Shown here: positions 21,332 through 31,967 of the stretch, piece after piece
How the letters are laid out: the number at the start of each line of letters is the position of its first letter
Position numbering within the stretch: position 1 is the stretch's first letter
NCBI GenBank assembly: GCA_026770025.1
Contig: JAMXDE010000007.1
Coordinates: 2,914,001-2,978,000, forward strand
From: Craspedostauros australis
Lineage: Eukaryota; Bacillariophyta; Bacillariophyceae; Mastogloiales; Achnanthaceae
Direction of reading: 5' to 3'
DNA: 64,000 nucleotides
The notes under the pieces: model-generated
Databases searched by the model: none
Told to the model about the DNA's origin: nothing
Seen by the model: only the letters and a program-made list of their open reading frames with translations
Translations under genes and position numbers: made by a program

Positions 21332-23121
21332 CGCGCTCGTGGCGTCTCAGCACGAACAAGGCAACCATTTATGCACATAGAACACACGCCTTTCCACCAA
21401 TAGACGAGTCTCGCTGCTTTTGCTTGTGTCTGTGTCGTTGGATCAGCGTGAAGATGACTGCCTGTGAGGGTCGCTAGGATCTGCCACGCACGGATTGCAA
21501 TGGATGGCCGAAGCCGTGCTCAGAGCATCATGTTGGGGACGTGGGCGACTGTGTGCTGCCCTGCCCAAATTGGATGCTGCGTCTCTTCGAGCTGGTCCTT
21601 GCTTTGCTGCTCATCCGAGTTCGTCCATAGTGGTATGTGTATGGCATGTGGAGCAGTCGCATTCGTTCATGGTGTCGTGGTGGGGCAAACGTCGGTTGCA
21701 CCAGCAGTGTCGACAGATGAATGTGCGTAGGCACGGCCCACAGCCTTGCATTGCATGCGATTGGATTGTGTTGCATTGTGTTGGATTGTGTTGGACTTGT
21801 CGAATCGGACAGCTTCACTCAAGAGAGAGATTGTATATCCATCATCGTGATAATGCGGAGCGCAGACCATACGTCTCCGCAGCGACTGATGGCCTCGTTG
21901 TGCCACAAGACGCATGTTCCCTTTGTTGTTGTTGGGGTTGGTGTTGGTGGTGGTGTTGTTGTTGGGGTTGGGGTTGTGGAGACCCGATTTTGTGAGAACA
22001 TGGGAGAAACGGTTCGAGTGTTTCCAATTATGCCATGCGACATTCGAATTTGTGACAATTGTGCAGAAAGATAAACCGGATAGTCATAGTACCAAAGTAA
22101 AGGAGTATCAAATGTACCAGTTTGTAAACCGTGAAATTGTTGATACTAACATCGATGTATTGGATGAAAATGGACCTAATCACCTCTGCACGGTGAAACA
22201 GAATGCCCGAATGGCCTAGCGAAGGCCTAGTACATCCCCTGCGACATCCAGATTCAACCAGACATCGCTGTTCACGGATCGTCAGAGACGCGAAAGGAAC
22301 AAAAGAGGTTGTGAAGGCGCTTGTGTCAAAACACCAGACCGGTTCCTCCACACCAACGAGTTGGGAGAATGTGGACTTCGCGGAGCTTCCAAAGAGACGA
22401 GAGAGTGGTGACGCCCAAATTGGCTTTCGTGTGGGTTGTCGTTGGCCACAAGCATGTTGGGCACAATCACGAACAGCACACAACAAGTATCAGCGTCAAC
22501 AAGCAAGGAAAGAGAGGAAAGAAAGGAAAGAAAGGAAGAAAAGCATCCACAGAGGAGCGTAAGGGAAGGAACCTGCCTGGAACACAAGGAAGGGCAAGCA
22601 GAACAGAGCAAAGAGGAGGAAGAAGCAACGTCCATCCCCACCAATCGTGAACACCCCAGCTCGCGCTTGTATGCCTTCGTGCGTGATCTTGGTTGGCGCC
22701 AGAGGAGCTAATTCGCACCAGATTACCAGAGAGCACCATATAGTAGATCGTACGAGTACGACTAGTCGTACGAGTAGTATACTCCACAGAGCACGAGCTG
22801 CTTGTACTCACTGACGCGAGCTGCGAGAGTCTCAAGTCAGGGTTTGTGGCTGCGGAAGTCAACCAAAAAGGGATCGGCGTTCCTTCGCTGCTCCGATTCT
22901 CGTTGTGACCTTCGGTCATCGACCACAAGAGCAAGAGCAAGGAGACCTGCGAGGGCGAGCACGAGAACGAGAACAAGCCCCACAGGTCGCACCACTTGGA
23001 GAGTATTGCATGCCAACGCTGAGTGCGTCCATACACACAGACACACACAAGGAACGCAAGTTGCACAATCAGTATCAGAATCAACAATCCAAGCTTGGCA
23101 GAGGGCAGAACCGATTGAAAG
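21332..23121. other. 1.8-kb intergenic region
   Basis: It holds the desaturase 3' UTR and the upstream region of the gene at 23122. Short ORFs on both strands have no recognisable motif. A GT-rich stretch lies at about 21920-21980. The palindromic/TATA-motif block at 22739-22776 is listed separately. Confidence 0.5.
22739..22776 (+). promoter_or_regulatory. 16-bp TATA motif (copy 3) adjoining a 16-bp perfect palindrome
   Basis: Positions 22739-22754 read TATAGTAGATCGTACG, identical to the copy at 10492-10507. At 22756-22771 lies the perfect palindrome GTACGACTAGTCGTAC, and the 10-mer CGTACGAGTA occurs on both sides of its centre (22749-22758 and 22767-22776). The block lies about 370 bp 5' of the ATG at 23122, in the same orientation relative to the gene as the copy upstream of its paralogue. 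It looks like a dimeric-factor site or core promoter. Confidence 0.45.
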
Positions 23122-24085
23122 ATGATGAAGGGAGATGCGCAACGACGAGACAGCTGCAGCACAGCGACCTGCTCCACGGAGACGGGGAGCTGCAGCGGCA
23201 GTCACGGAAGCGACATGTCCAACAGTGCCGGCAACAGCAGCAGCATCCTCAGCGTCACCAACCAGGGTTACGCACACAGTTACAGAGGGGATGGCTCCTG
23301 CAGCGCATCCTCCTCGGTTCCCACGGCAAGCACGGCCGCCACGGCCTCCCTTTCTGCTGCATACAGCGACAGCGATGATTCGGGATCGATGGGCAGGTCC
23401 GGCTGTCGGGGATTTTGTTCCACTTCGACATCGGCATCAACATCAGCATCAACTTCCAGCATCAACAGCAGTCATGAGCAGAGCAATCAGAGCAGTCAGA
23501 GTCACGGTCGCAGGCAGCACATCATCCAAACGACCGACTACGGTCTCCCTGACACTTCCAATGCTGACATTGACATAGCGCAGGAGTTTGGTCAGCTCAC
23601 CCTAAAAGAACGGAACCGCATCCTGGAAGACGTCCATGGCGTTGCAACTCCCGCGACTGTCATGTCCATGCAAAAGAGACAAGCGGCGAGGGCAGCCACA
23701 TCCACATCAATATCCAATTCAACTTCTGCCCATACTCGCGCTCATCCTCACGCTCATGCTTCTGCTGCAGATGAGAGCGGGATGCCACAGCAAGCCACTC
23801 CAGCATCTCCAATGTCCCCGGCGCCATCGATACCACGTTCCATCTCGGACATCACCCCCGTCGCAAGGTACGTGCGCTCGGACGACCGGGCGCTGCTTCG
23901 GCTCATGCAGAGCGAGCTCAAAAAACTACGGTCGTCGCAGCGATCCGCCTACGAACAGGCCTTGTTCCTGGCGCCTCATCGTGTGCAGCTCAACAGGCAC
24001 ACCAAATGGCTCTGGCTTGCCTTCCTCAGGTCCATACATGAATATCATACGATCAAGGATGATGGCAACGGATCCGCTTTTCATG

Positions 24086-24124
<39 letters not shown>

Positions 24125-26553
24125 TTGCAGGTGGCGACATCACTACTGATGATGACAACGATGACGACAACGATGACGATGTCGTGAATGACATGACGAT
24201 GATCATCCTGCCATCCAAGCAAATGACGAAGCTGGCTCACATGGCGGCAGCCAAGATGGCCTTGTACTACCAGGTCAAGCTCGAGCTCTTCGGTCTCAAC
24301 AACATCTGCAAGACCGTCACCATGCACGAGCACTTCACGCCAGAGGAGCAGCACCATGTCAAGGTCGGTGGCTGCCAGCCGGTGCCGGTGCGAGACCAGT
24401 CGGGACGCTCTGTCCTCTTCGTCAGTCCCATGCTCTTCGATTGGGCAAGGATCGACATTATGGTAAGAGTGTGATCGTGTGCGTGTTCGTGTGCGTGTGC
24501 GTATCTGCTTGTTCATCTTGCAATGATTGCTGTGGAGGTTGTGACTGCGTACCAGTACTGCTGGATGCTTTCAATCCTGTAATGTTGCCATGCCCCGTCT
24601 TCATTCCATACTGCTGATTCCTCTTCGTTGTTGTCGTGGCCATTCCTGTCTCGGTCCACTTTGCGGACGCACAACATGCAAACAATGCGTCGTTCACTAA
24701 CACCCACGCTCACACTCATGCCTGCAGCTCAAGAAGTTGTATTTCACAGTCATGGCGATGGTCATGAGCGATCATGACTTGAACTTCCAGCTCCGGGGGT
24801 TGGTCACCATATTCTACTTCCTCGGTCAGGATCGTTGCCACCCCCTGGAGTTTGTTAAAATATTCTCCAACGGCGGACCGCGTCTGCTTTCCTCTCTGCC
24901 CTTTCGCGATTCATCCATGCACGCGTGCTACAACCAGGCGGAGATGAAGCCTCTGCTATACGTCATCCCCAAGATGATAGAGGCCGCCAGTCGGTTGCGG
25001 TTCCAAGCACATTTCGGTGAGTTCTTGTGTCTGTTTCCGAGAATGTGTGCGTGGTGAATGACGGACAGTGCTACGCTGCTGGGACACGGGCTTCGCTGTC
25101 TTGCTTTTGCTACTCGTACAACACGCGCGCATGCAATGCACTGCAATGCAATGCAATCAGTGCGGTGGGCATAGAGAACATTTGCCGTTCATGCATGAGA
25201 CGTCTGCGTTGTGTGCATCCGTTCATCTAACGACGTCTCCTCATCTCATTTCATTTCCACTTTGTTGTTGTTCCGCAAATACCCCCACGCACTATTCCGT
25301 CCATTCATGTGCTTTTATTGCACGTGATTTGATGACGCTCAACACTAACATTGACGACGACAGGTTCCCAGATGGAATGTTTGTACAAATTGAAGACCTT
25401 TGGCATACCGGTCGAGAGCTTTCCTCTCAAGCAGGATGGCATGGCGCTGAACAGCGATTACTACATCAAGTATATCGACGCTTGGCGTCAGCTTGAGCAA
25501 CAGCGTTTGCAGGAAGAACAGCAGCAACGCCGAATGCTGCAGGAGGAGTACGACCGGCAGAAGATCAACGTCGGCGGGAACGGCAACAGCAGTGATGGAA
25601 CGGGCGATGATGCACCTACCGTCTTCGTCGACACACCGACCGAACATGACATTCTGCTAGGACGTGGCAAGCCGTATCAAAACCATCCAGGCAACCAGGC
25701 TCTATCGAAGATGATCGAATCCAGGATGGAAATGCACAGGTCCGCAAACAAGTACGGAGAGAAGGCGACCATCATTGACGAGGTCAGGGAGATCGTGAAG
25801 CGAAATGGCGGCCACTTCTTGAAGCGCGACGATGAAGACTCGCCCTGGATGGAGGTGGACGAGACCGTCGCCCTGGAGAAGGTTGCGTACGGGTTCCGGA
25901 CCAAGGTGAAGCAGAAGCAGAAGCGCGCTGGGAAGAAGGCCAAATCGCGGCCCCAAAAGGCAAAGGCAGCCACGACATCTGGTGCAGGCAACGCCAAGAA
26001 GAGGCAATTGAAAGCGCGCGATGCCACAGAAGGAGGCACAACCGATGCCGGCAGCACCAACCCAGCTGCAAAGGCGGATCAAACCAGGAATACAACATTC
26101 CAGCAACAACCAGCACACGATGACCAAGCAATCAAAAAGTACAAATTCGATCCTGCCTCCGCATCTGCCACTGCGGCGGGCTGGATGAATCCGATGAGCC
26201 TCCTCGTCCAAGCAAATCCCTTCAATCCTTGGCATGCCTCCACCATGAATGCGCATGGACACGGAGCTCAGCAAGCCTTCACCTATCCTTCCATCATGAA
26301 TGCGTCCCAGCAGCAGCAGCTTTTCGCCTCCACCATGTCGCAAGGGCAGGCTCCGGCAACCATGTTCGGTCAGTTTGACGCTGCGGCCGCTGCTTCTGCG
26401 GGTATCCCCATGCAGCAACCCATTCGGTTCAATGGAGGTCAACAGCAGAACTTGGTGGATGCGGAGATTGTGGACATGCAAAGACAGGCGATATGGCACA
26501 ACGCACAGCAAACCAATGCCGGCGCATTCATGGGACAGTCGCATGTGCAATGA
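23122..26553 (+). CDS. CRAL-TRIO/Sec14-like protein with C-terminal DUF6824 domain, paralogue 1 (3 exons)
   Basis: Exons are 23122-24462, 24728-25016 and 25364-26553, with GT-AG introns of 265 bp (phase 0) and 347 bp (phase 1). The product is about 939 residues. After a Ser/Thr-rich N-terminus comes LTLKERNRILEDVHGV, then a helical region at about 254-400 (KKLRSSQRSAYEQALF ... YYQVKLELFG) resembling a CRAL-TRIO/Sec14-type fold. A 70-residue Asn/Asp-rich insertion (about 320-360) splits it. Exon 2 and early exon 3 complete this part (RLRFQAHF, ECLYKLKTFGIP). A Gln/Glu coiled-coil stretch follows, then DUF6824 at about 637-730 (TEHDILLGRGKPYQNHPGN) with a basic tail (QKQKRAGKKAKSRPQK) that could be a nuclear signal. 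The rest is Gln/Ala/Met-rich. The function of this diatom architecture is not established, and a lipid-binding or gene-regulatory role is only inference. Confidence 0.85.
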
Positions 26554-27484
26554 GGACTTCCTCGTCTCGTACTCGAGTATCCACGGGTCCCAATCAGCAT
26601 GATCCGCAATCGGCGCTATGCCGCAAATTTGGATGGCCGGTTTGAAGCAAGGCGCGGGCGCCCAAGTGGGTGTCGAAGCGAGCAACATGCCATCTAGTTT
26701 GCACCGCGGTTCAGAGGGAGGATTGGAAGATTGGAGGATGGTCAGCGCGGCAGATAACACCACTGCTGTATTGGTAGAGTACGGGTACAAGCTACAAGCT
26801 ACGAAGAAATGAACGTAAGCACGATCAAGTGGAAGAGTCAACGAGCAAAGTTCGTCCATACGCACAAGTGCAAGGAAACCAGGCGTCGAGCACGGGGACG
26901 AGCACGGGGACGAGCACGGGGACGAGCACGAGTATATGTATTGGCAAGCCTCATGCACGGTCGTATCGTGACGGTAGGACGTGAGGTGACATGGTCGTGC
27001 AATACCAATAGAAAGCAACGGAACGGACCAAACCAGATTGCAGCAGTGCTCGAGTATTTTGTGTAGTAATGCTACTTGGGTTGATTTGTTTGTGTAATAC
27101 TCTACTTTACTTGCTAGTGTTTCCTGTGCGTCCATGGACGTGTTTGTGTATGGCTTGCCATGCCAATGAATACTCGTGCATCTTTATCTCTGTATCAGTG
27201 TGAATTTGCATGTATTTGCGTTTGCGGAGGGTGAAGGAGAAGTGTTCTCCCCACTCGTATATATTTGTAAGTGCGGGGCTTACCTTCGGGGAAGCACGAT
27301 CATGCTCCGAGTGAGTTGTTTGTCAACCACTCCATAATCAGAATTCATTGCTTGCCTTGCTGTTGTTGCTTAGTGGTCAGAGTGAGTCTGTGTGCCTCAT
27401 CAGCAACTGATGAGATACACATCCGCTTGCTCTCATGATGCGCTTCGATGCGTCGGTTGTTGCTGACGATTGGGAGAAGGACAG
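26554..27484. other. Short convergent spacer between the two paralogues
   Basis: It contains the 3' ends of two tail-to-tail genes. A 12-bp tandem (CGAGCACGGGGA, 3 full copies plus a partial) lies at 26887-26934. No gene is seen. Confidence 0.6.
26887..26934 (+). repeat. 12-bp tandem repeat
   Basis: Three perfect copies of CGAGCACGGGGA and one diverged copy, in the spacer between convergent genes. Confidence 0.9.
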
Positions 27485-30195
27485 TCACTTCCGTGCAGCG
27501 GATCCACCGCGCACATGACGCTTCAAGCGCATATGCATTTGCATGTGGATCTGCATCTGGGTTTGCACCCGCCGGTTCTGGCCCTGGTGCTGTTGGGCAG
27601 GAATGACTTGGTTCCAGCCGTGGCGATGGGTTGGTTTGGCCTTCAGGTCTGGATTCAGCGGCTGATTCAGCTTGAAGTTGCTGTCACTGCCGCTACCATT
27701 GTCATTGTCGATGGCACTGTCGCTATCGCAGTTTGTATCGGTGATATTACCGTTCATCTGCAAGTGGCTGGAATCGATAATGGTCGTTGTTTCCACGGTG
27801 CGCGTCTTCTTCATCGGCGACGATGGTCGTCTGTCCCATTCATTCATGGCACGTTGTCTGCTCCTGCCAGGTGAATTCTGCATTCGGAACGCCTGGTGTA
27901 TCTCGTCTATTGCGACAGAGTCAGGCACTGCGTCCCATCCGTTATCCGTTCCGCGGCGACAGAGGAAGCTGTTGCCGTTGGCGCGGATGGTTTGCAGGAT
28001 GTCGTCACAAATGCTGGTCTTGATGTTGCAGATGATGGTGCTGTTGTATTTTTCGGAATGTGTTTTGATGAGATCGGAAAGGCGCACATTGCCAGGATGC
28101 TGGAGGCAGCGTGCACTACGCCCGAGGAGGATGTCATGTTCCTTTGGAATTTGCACCCAGCTCGAGCTCGAGTGTGTTGGAACGTGCATCGGGTCGCAAG
28201 CGCCTTCCTCGCAGATCTTGGATTCCTCCATGTTTCTTGCCGTTGCCGTTGATGTGGCTGCGATTGGTGCCCTGCTATCTCCCGATGCGTGAAGGGGGCG
28301 TTCGCAGAGCACCCGGATAATGTGACCGTCCTGTGACACTGGGAGGTCCGCAATCGGAATGCCAAAAGCATTCAATGCGTAGAGGCATTCCGTCGTCGAT
28401 CCAAAGTGACACCTGACCTTCGTTCTCCGTCGTTTCTGGGATGCGGAACTTGCGAAGGTGACGAGCGGCTTGAGGATGGTGTTGCTGTAGCATTCGTGCG
28501 TGGTGACCAGCCTGTAGGGAAGGACGGAAGCAGCCTTCTTGAGCCTCACCATTTGATCCTTGAGGCGGAGGTTGTGGATGTTGAGCGAGAGTCCATTGAG
28601 GTAGATGATCTGCACGCAGCCATTTCGTTGTGCCCGAACATCGCCTTCGAGCGTCGAAAGCATGATGTAGAAGAGGCATCGGGTCTGCAGTTGGGGTTGA
28701 TGTGCGTAAGTAAGAGTGGATAGATGGGGTTGATGAGTGAATTCAAGTGTACGTTAGTGTATTTGAGTGAGTGAGTGAGTGGATGAGTAAGCGTGCGCAC
28801 ATGCATGGTTGTCATGGTGTCCAAGTCGCAAATAGCACGACGATGCAAGAATATGGTACACACATGGCTGCTGATGTCGTTGCGATTGATACTGTGAAGA
28901 CGTACCATGGCAGTCGGATCGAGGCGCTCCAAGGTGGGCCGTGTGAAGAGCACCTTCCTCCCGAACTGATCGTATGCCTGCAAGGGCTGCAGCTCTCCGC
29001 GGTTCAAGATCTCCCGTTCCACAAGATCCAGATCATCCCTGGTGATGCGCCTGAGGACGGAATCGAATCCAAAGAGGTCCTTCTTGACATGCAGGAAGGC
29101 GCAGAGACGACGTGCCGCCCTCTGCGTGTGGAACAGATCCGCCCGAAGGAACATGAGGAAGAGGGAATGGTCCTTGAGCAGACGAGGATGAAGGAATCGC
29201 GCGTGGTCAAAGACGCGGCGTTTCTTGGCCGGTATGTGCTTGATGTTGCGGATCATCTCCTTGATCTTGGATCGAACGAAGCTGGGTGTTTCATGCATGA
29301 TGTCAGCATCCGTATCCGCGGCGACGTCTCCGTGGGTGTCTCTGTTTGTGTGGAACGTAGCGAGACCGCCATGGCGCGAAGAGCTGCGACGCAGATTGTG
29401 GTGGTGAACCTGGCCATTGACATGTCCATTGACATGTTCATTGACAAGTCCATTGACTTGGCCATTGACTTGGCCGTTGAGTTGCTGACACCGTGATGAT
29501 GCGGGTGTGCCCAGCTGTGCGGAGGAGTCGATCTCACATGATGACATGGATCCGATTGTGAAGGTGCTTGTGCTGGTGTTTGCCGCGGTGCATGCTGATG
29601 TGCTGAGGTCGCTGCTTGGCAGACGCATGTGGCCTGCGTGTTTGTGATTGCAGGCATGATCTTGCAGGTGCCCACTGTTGGGCCCACTGTTGTGCCCATT
29701 GTTGTATCCATTGTTGTGCCCACTGTTGTGCCCACTGTTGTATCCGCTTGCATAGCCAACGTGGTGTTCATGGGTGAGAGAACTAGAGCCCTGTGAGGTT
29801 GCAACGGCTGGTTCGGAACGACGTCTGCCAGCAAGGTTGCTAGCAGAAGCGGACACAGACCTGAACGAAGGGCCGAAGGAAGGAAAGAGAGAGGTCAAGC
29901 CGAAGCAACAGCCATCATCCTCCACGAGGTCTGCATCCAAGAGAGAATCGTAGGACCCTGCAGATGTGATTGACATCGGGAGCGATTCTGTGCCGGTCAT
30001 CGCCTCTCCGGTTCTTCGGAGATGGGAGCCGGGGTCTTGTCCTTGCGATTGGTGTGTGCTATCAGAGGCCGAAGCAGACTCAGATGTGGAGACGGAATCA
30101 CATGCGGAATAGTGCGTTGATACGCGAGCGGAGGCCGAAGCAGAAACAGAAGAAGCGGCTTCTTGCCCCTCACTTTGACTGTGCGCGTCCATCAT
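27485..30195 (-). CDS. CRAL-TRIO/Sec14-like protein with C-terminal DUF6824 domain, paralogue 2 (2 exons)
   Basis: Exons are 30195-28906 and 28684-27485, with one phase-0 GT-AG intron of 221 bp, giving about 829 residues. The start is the first ATG in the frame (MMDAHSQSEG). The N-terminus is Ser-rich with NSGH/NNGH and NGQV/NGHV repeats. A conserved block follows (KIKHIPAKKRRVFDHARF-type helix, MFLRADLFHTQRAARRLC, KKDLFGFD), without the Asn/Asp insertion of its neighbour. Exon 2 carries YIMLSTLEGDVRAQRNG, the block CHFGSTTECLYALNAFGIP, and a diverged DUF6824 (KEHDILLGRSARCLQHPGN, about 611-697). Its single intron sits at the same place and phase as intron 1 of the plus-strand paralogue, while the second intron is absent. 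It was probably a local inverted duplicate that has diverged strongly. Function unknown. Confidence 0.85.
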
Positions 30196-30344
30196 CTCGC
30201 CTCTATCTCTATCTCTGCCTCTGCCTCTGCTGCTGCTGCCTTGTCGGCCGTGTCGGTAGGCTTCCGATGGCGTTTCTCCGTCCAGTGGTTTCCCGAAATC
30301 CTCTGGGATAGGGACGTTGGAGCGCTCTTGAGTGGTTGACCCCA

Positions 30345-30360
30345 CGCACGACCTACTATA
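30345..30360 (-). promoter_or_regulatory. 16-bp TATA-containing motif, copy 4
   Basis: On the minus strand it reads TATAGTAGGTCGTGCG, matching the copy at 22739 at 14 of 16 positions. It lies 150 bp 5' of the ATG at 30195 and points the same way relative to the gene as in the paralogue. This makes it a good candidate for a shared promoter element. Confidence 0.45.
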
Positions 30361-31967
30361 CTCTGTGATGCTGACGGATCCTCAACTCCAACGGAGCCCA
30401 CTCCGCTCTGCTGGTCCACGAATGGCGCGGCACACTCCGCTTGGTTTCGTTTCGTTTCTCCCCTTGGCTTTGTTGGCGCAATTTTGGCGCAATTTTGGCA
30501 CCAACAAGAACGACGAGAGCAACCCCTTCTCTTCCAAGTATTCGTAGTCCGGGTCGTTTGTGTTGCGAGGATGGTGGATCTGCTTCGCTTCTCTTGCCTC
30601 ACCTCACCTCACCGCGGCTCGGCTCAAGGTAGCGCAACACAGGACAGCCACAACAGAACCCAAGGATCTCTCTGTGTCTCTCTGTCTCTCTCGAGGTGTC
30701 CTCTATTTTTCGCGCCAAGATGGTATTCTATGAGGTATCAGCACAGTCAAGTTGTGATGATGGAACCCACAACCGACATTGACTGTATCGCTCGCCCCGA
30801 CAACAACAGCACACGCAAGATCGTATCAGCCGCAATAGAATGCGCGCACAGTCATCTGATGGATGGTCAGAGGATTGAACCACAACACCCGCAGCAACAG
30901 CACCAGGAAACCAAACACTCCCGCAATGAAGATCAACAAGGCAACCAGGGCACAACGCCAACGATAAACTTGCTTCCCTTGCTGCGACATGGGAGAACAG
31001 GGCGCAATCCTCTCGTTCGTGCCATGACAATCCTCTCTTCTGTTTCGCTTGGAAGGTGAGCAAAGAGAGAAACGCAAAACAGCAGCCAACATTCCACACA
31101 ACCACGTGTTGTCCGTAGCGCCGCAAACGCGGAATTTCCTGACCAACGACGAAGAGATTTATCCGCGCTCTGTGATGGCGACAACGAGCAGTAAACGCCC
31201 AATCACAAGTACGTAGTGTGGTCCACTGACGAACAAGGAGGCGCAGTGAAACACTGAACCACATGGGCGAAAGAAATCGCAACGCCACGATCCACGGCGC
31301 CGCCAGTCATCTCAGAGCACCACATCAGACAACACCACGAAAGACAGTGCTCGAACCCGCGTTTGCCCCCATCACCCTCGAGAGATTGTTTCTCACTTCT
31401 CCAATCGAAACTATGACGCGTCATGTCACATCGCCGCTTCCATGTTCTCCCCACGCTGATGTCAAAGAACAAGAAATGATAGCTTCGCTCATTCCCAATC
31501 ACGTTTTTGTGACGAATAGCATGTGGAATTCGGAATCTTCCATTTCGCCACCACACGTTCCGTTGATGTCTCCAGTAGTTGAGCGAGAGTGGTTGTAGCC
31601 TTTCTTCGCCAACGTGGTGAATGGAAGATGGTTGAGTCGGATTGGTCAGATAGGGTAGAAACAAAAAGTCGTTTGAAATTCGAAAGCGCGCTTTCCCTCC
31701 TCATTTTTTGCGCCGACACCAACAACAACACCATCCACTCCAATGCGTTGTTGCTGCGGTGCGGGCATGGGTGACGTGAATGATGTGACCAGCATCTTCA
31801 TCAACCGCACCGTCACATGAGACACCATCCCCTTCAGTCATTCTTTGTGCCATCACTGCCAGTCACCTCATTCATTCCATTCGTACTCATACTCATGATT
31901 TTAGTTGGACTTGTGCCACATCAATAGTTGCATCAGAACAACAGCATTCCATCTCCCAGCATTCAGC
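30361..31967. other. 1.6-kb divergent intergenic region
   Basis: It separates two divergently transcribed genes and so should contain both promoters. A minus-strand reading around 30826-31050 includes one hydrophobic segment (ALVALLIFIAGVFGFLVLL) but lacks other gene support. I call no gene. Confidence 0.45.

Noticed and set aside
30826-31146. Minus-strand ORF with one hydrophobic segment
   Set aside because: The long form has no ATG at its start, and it has no motif and no other gene signal. It may be chance.
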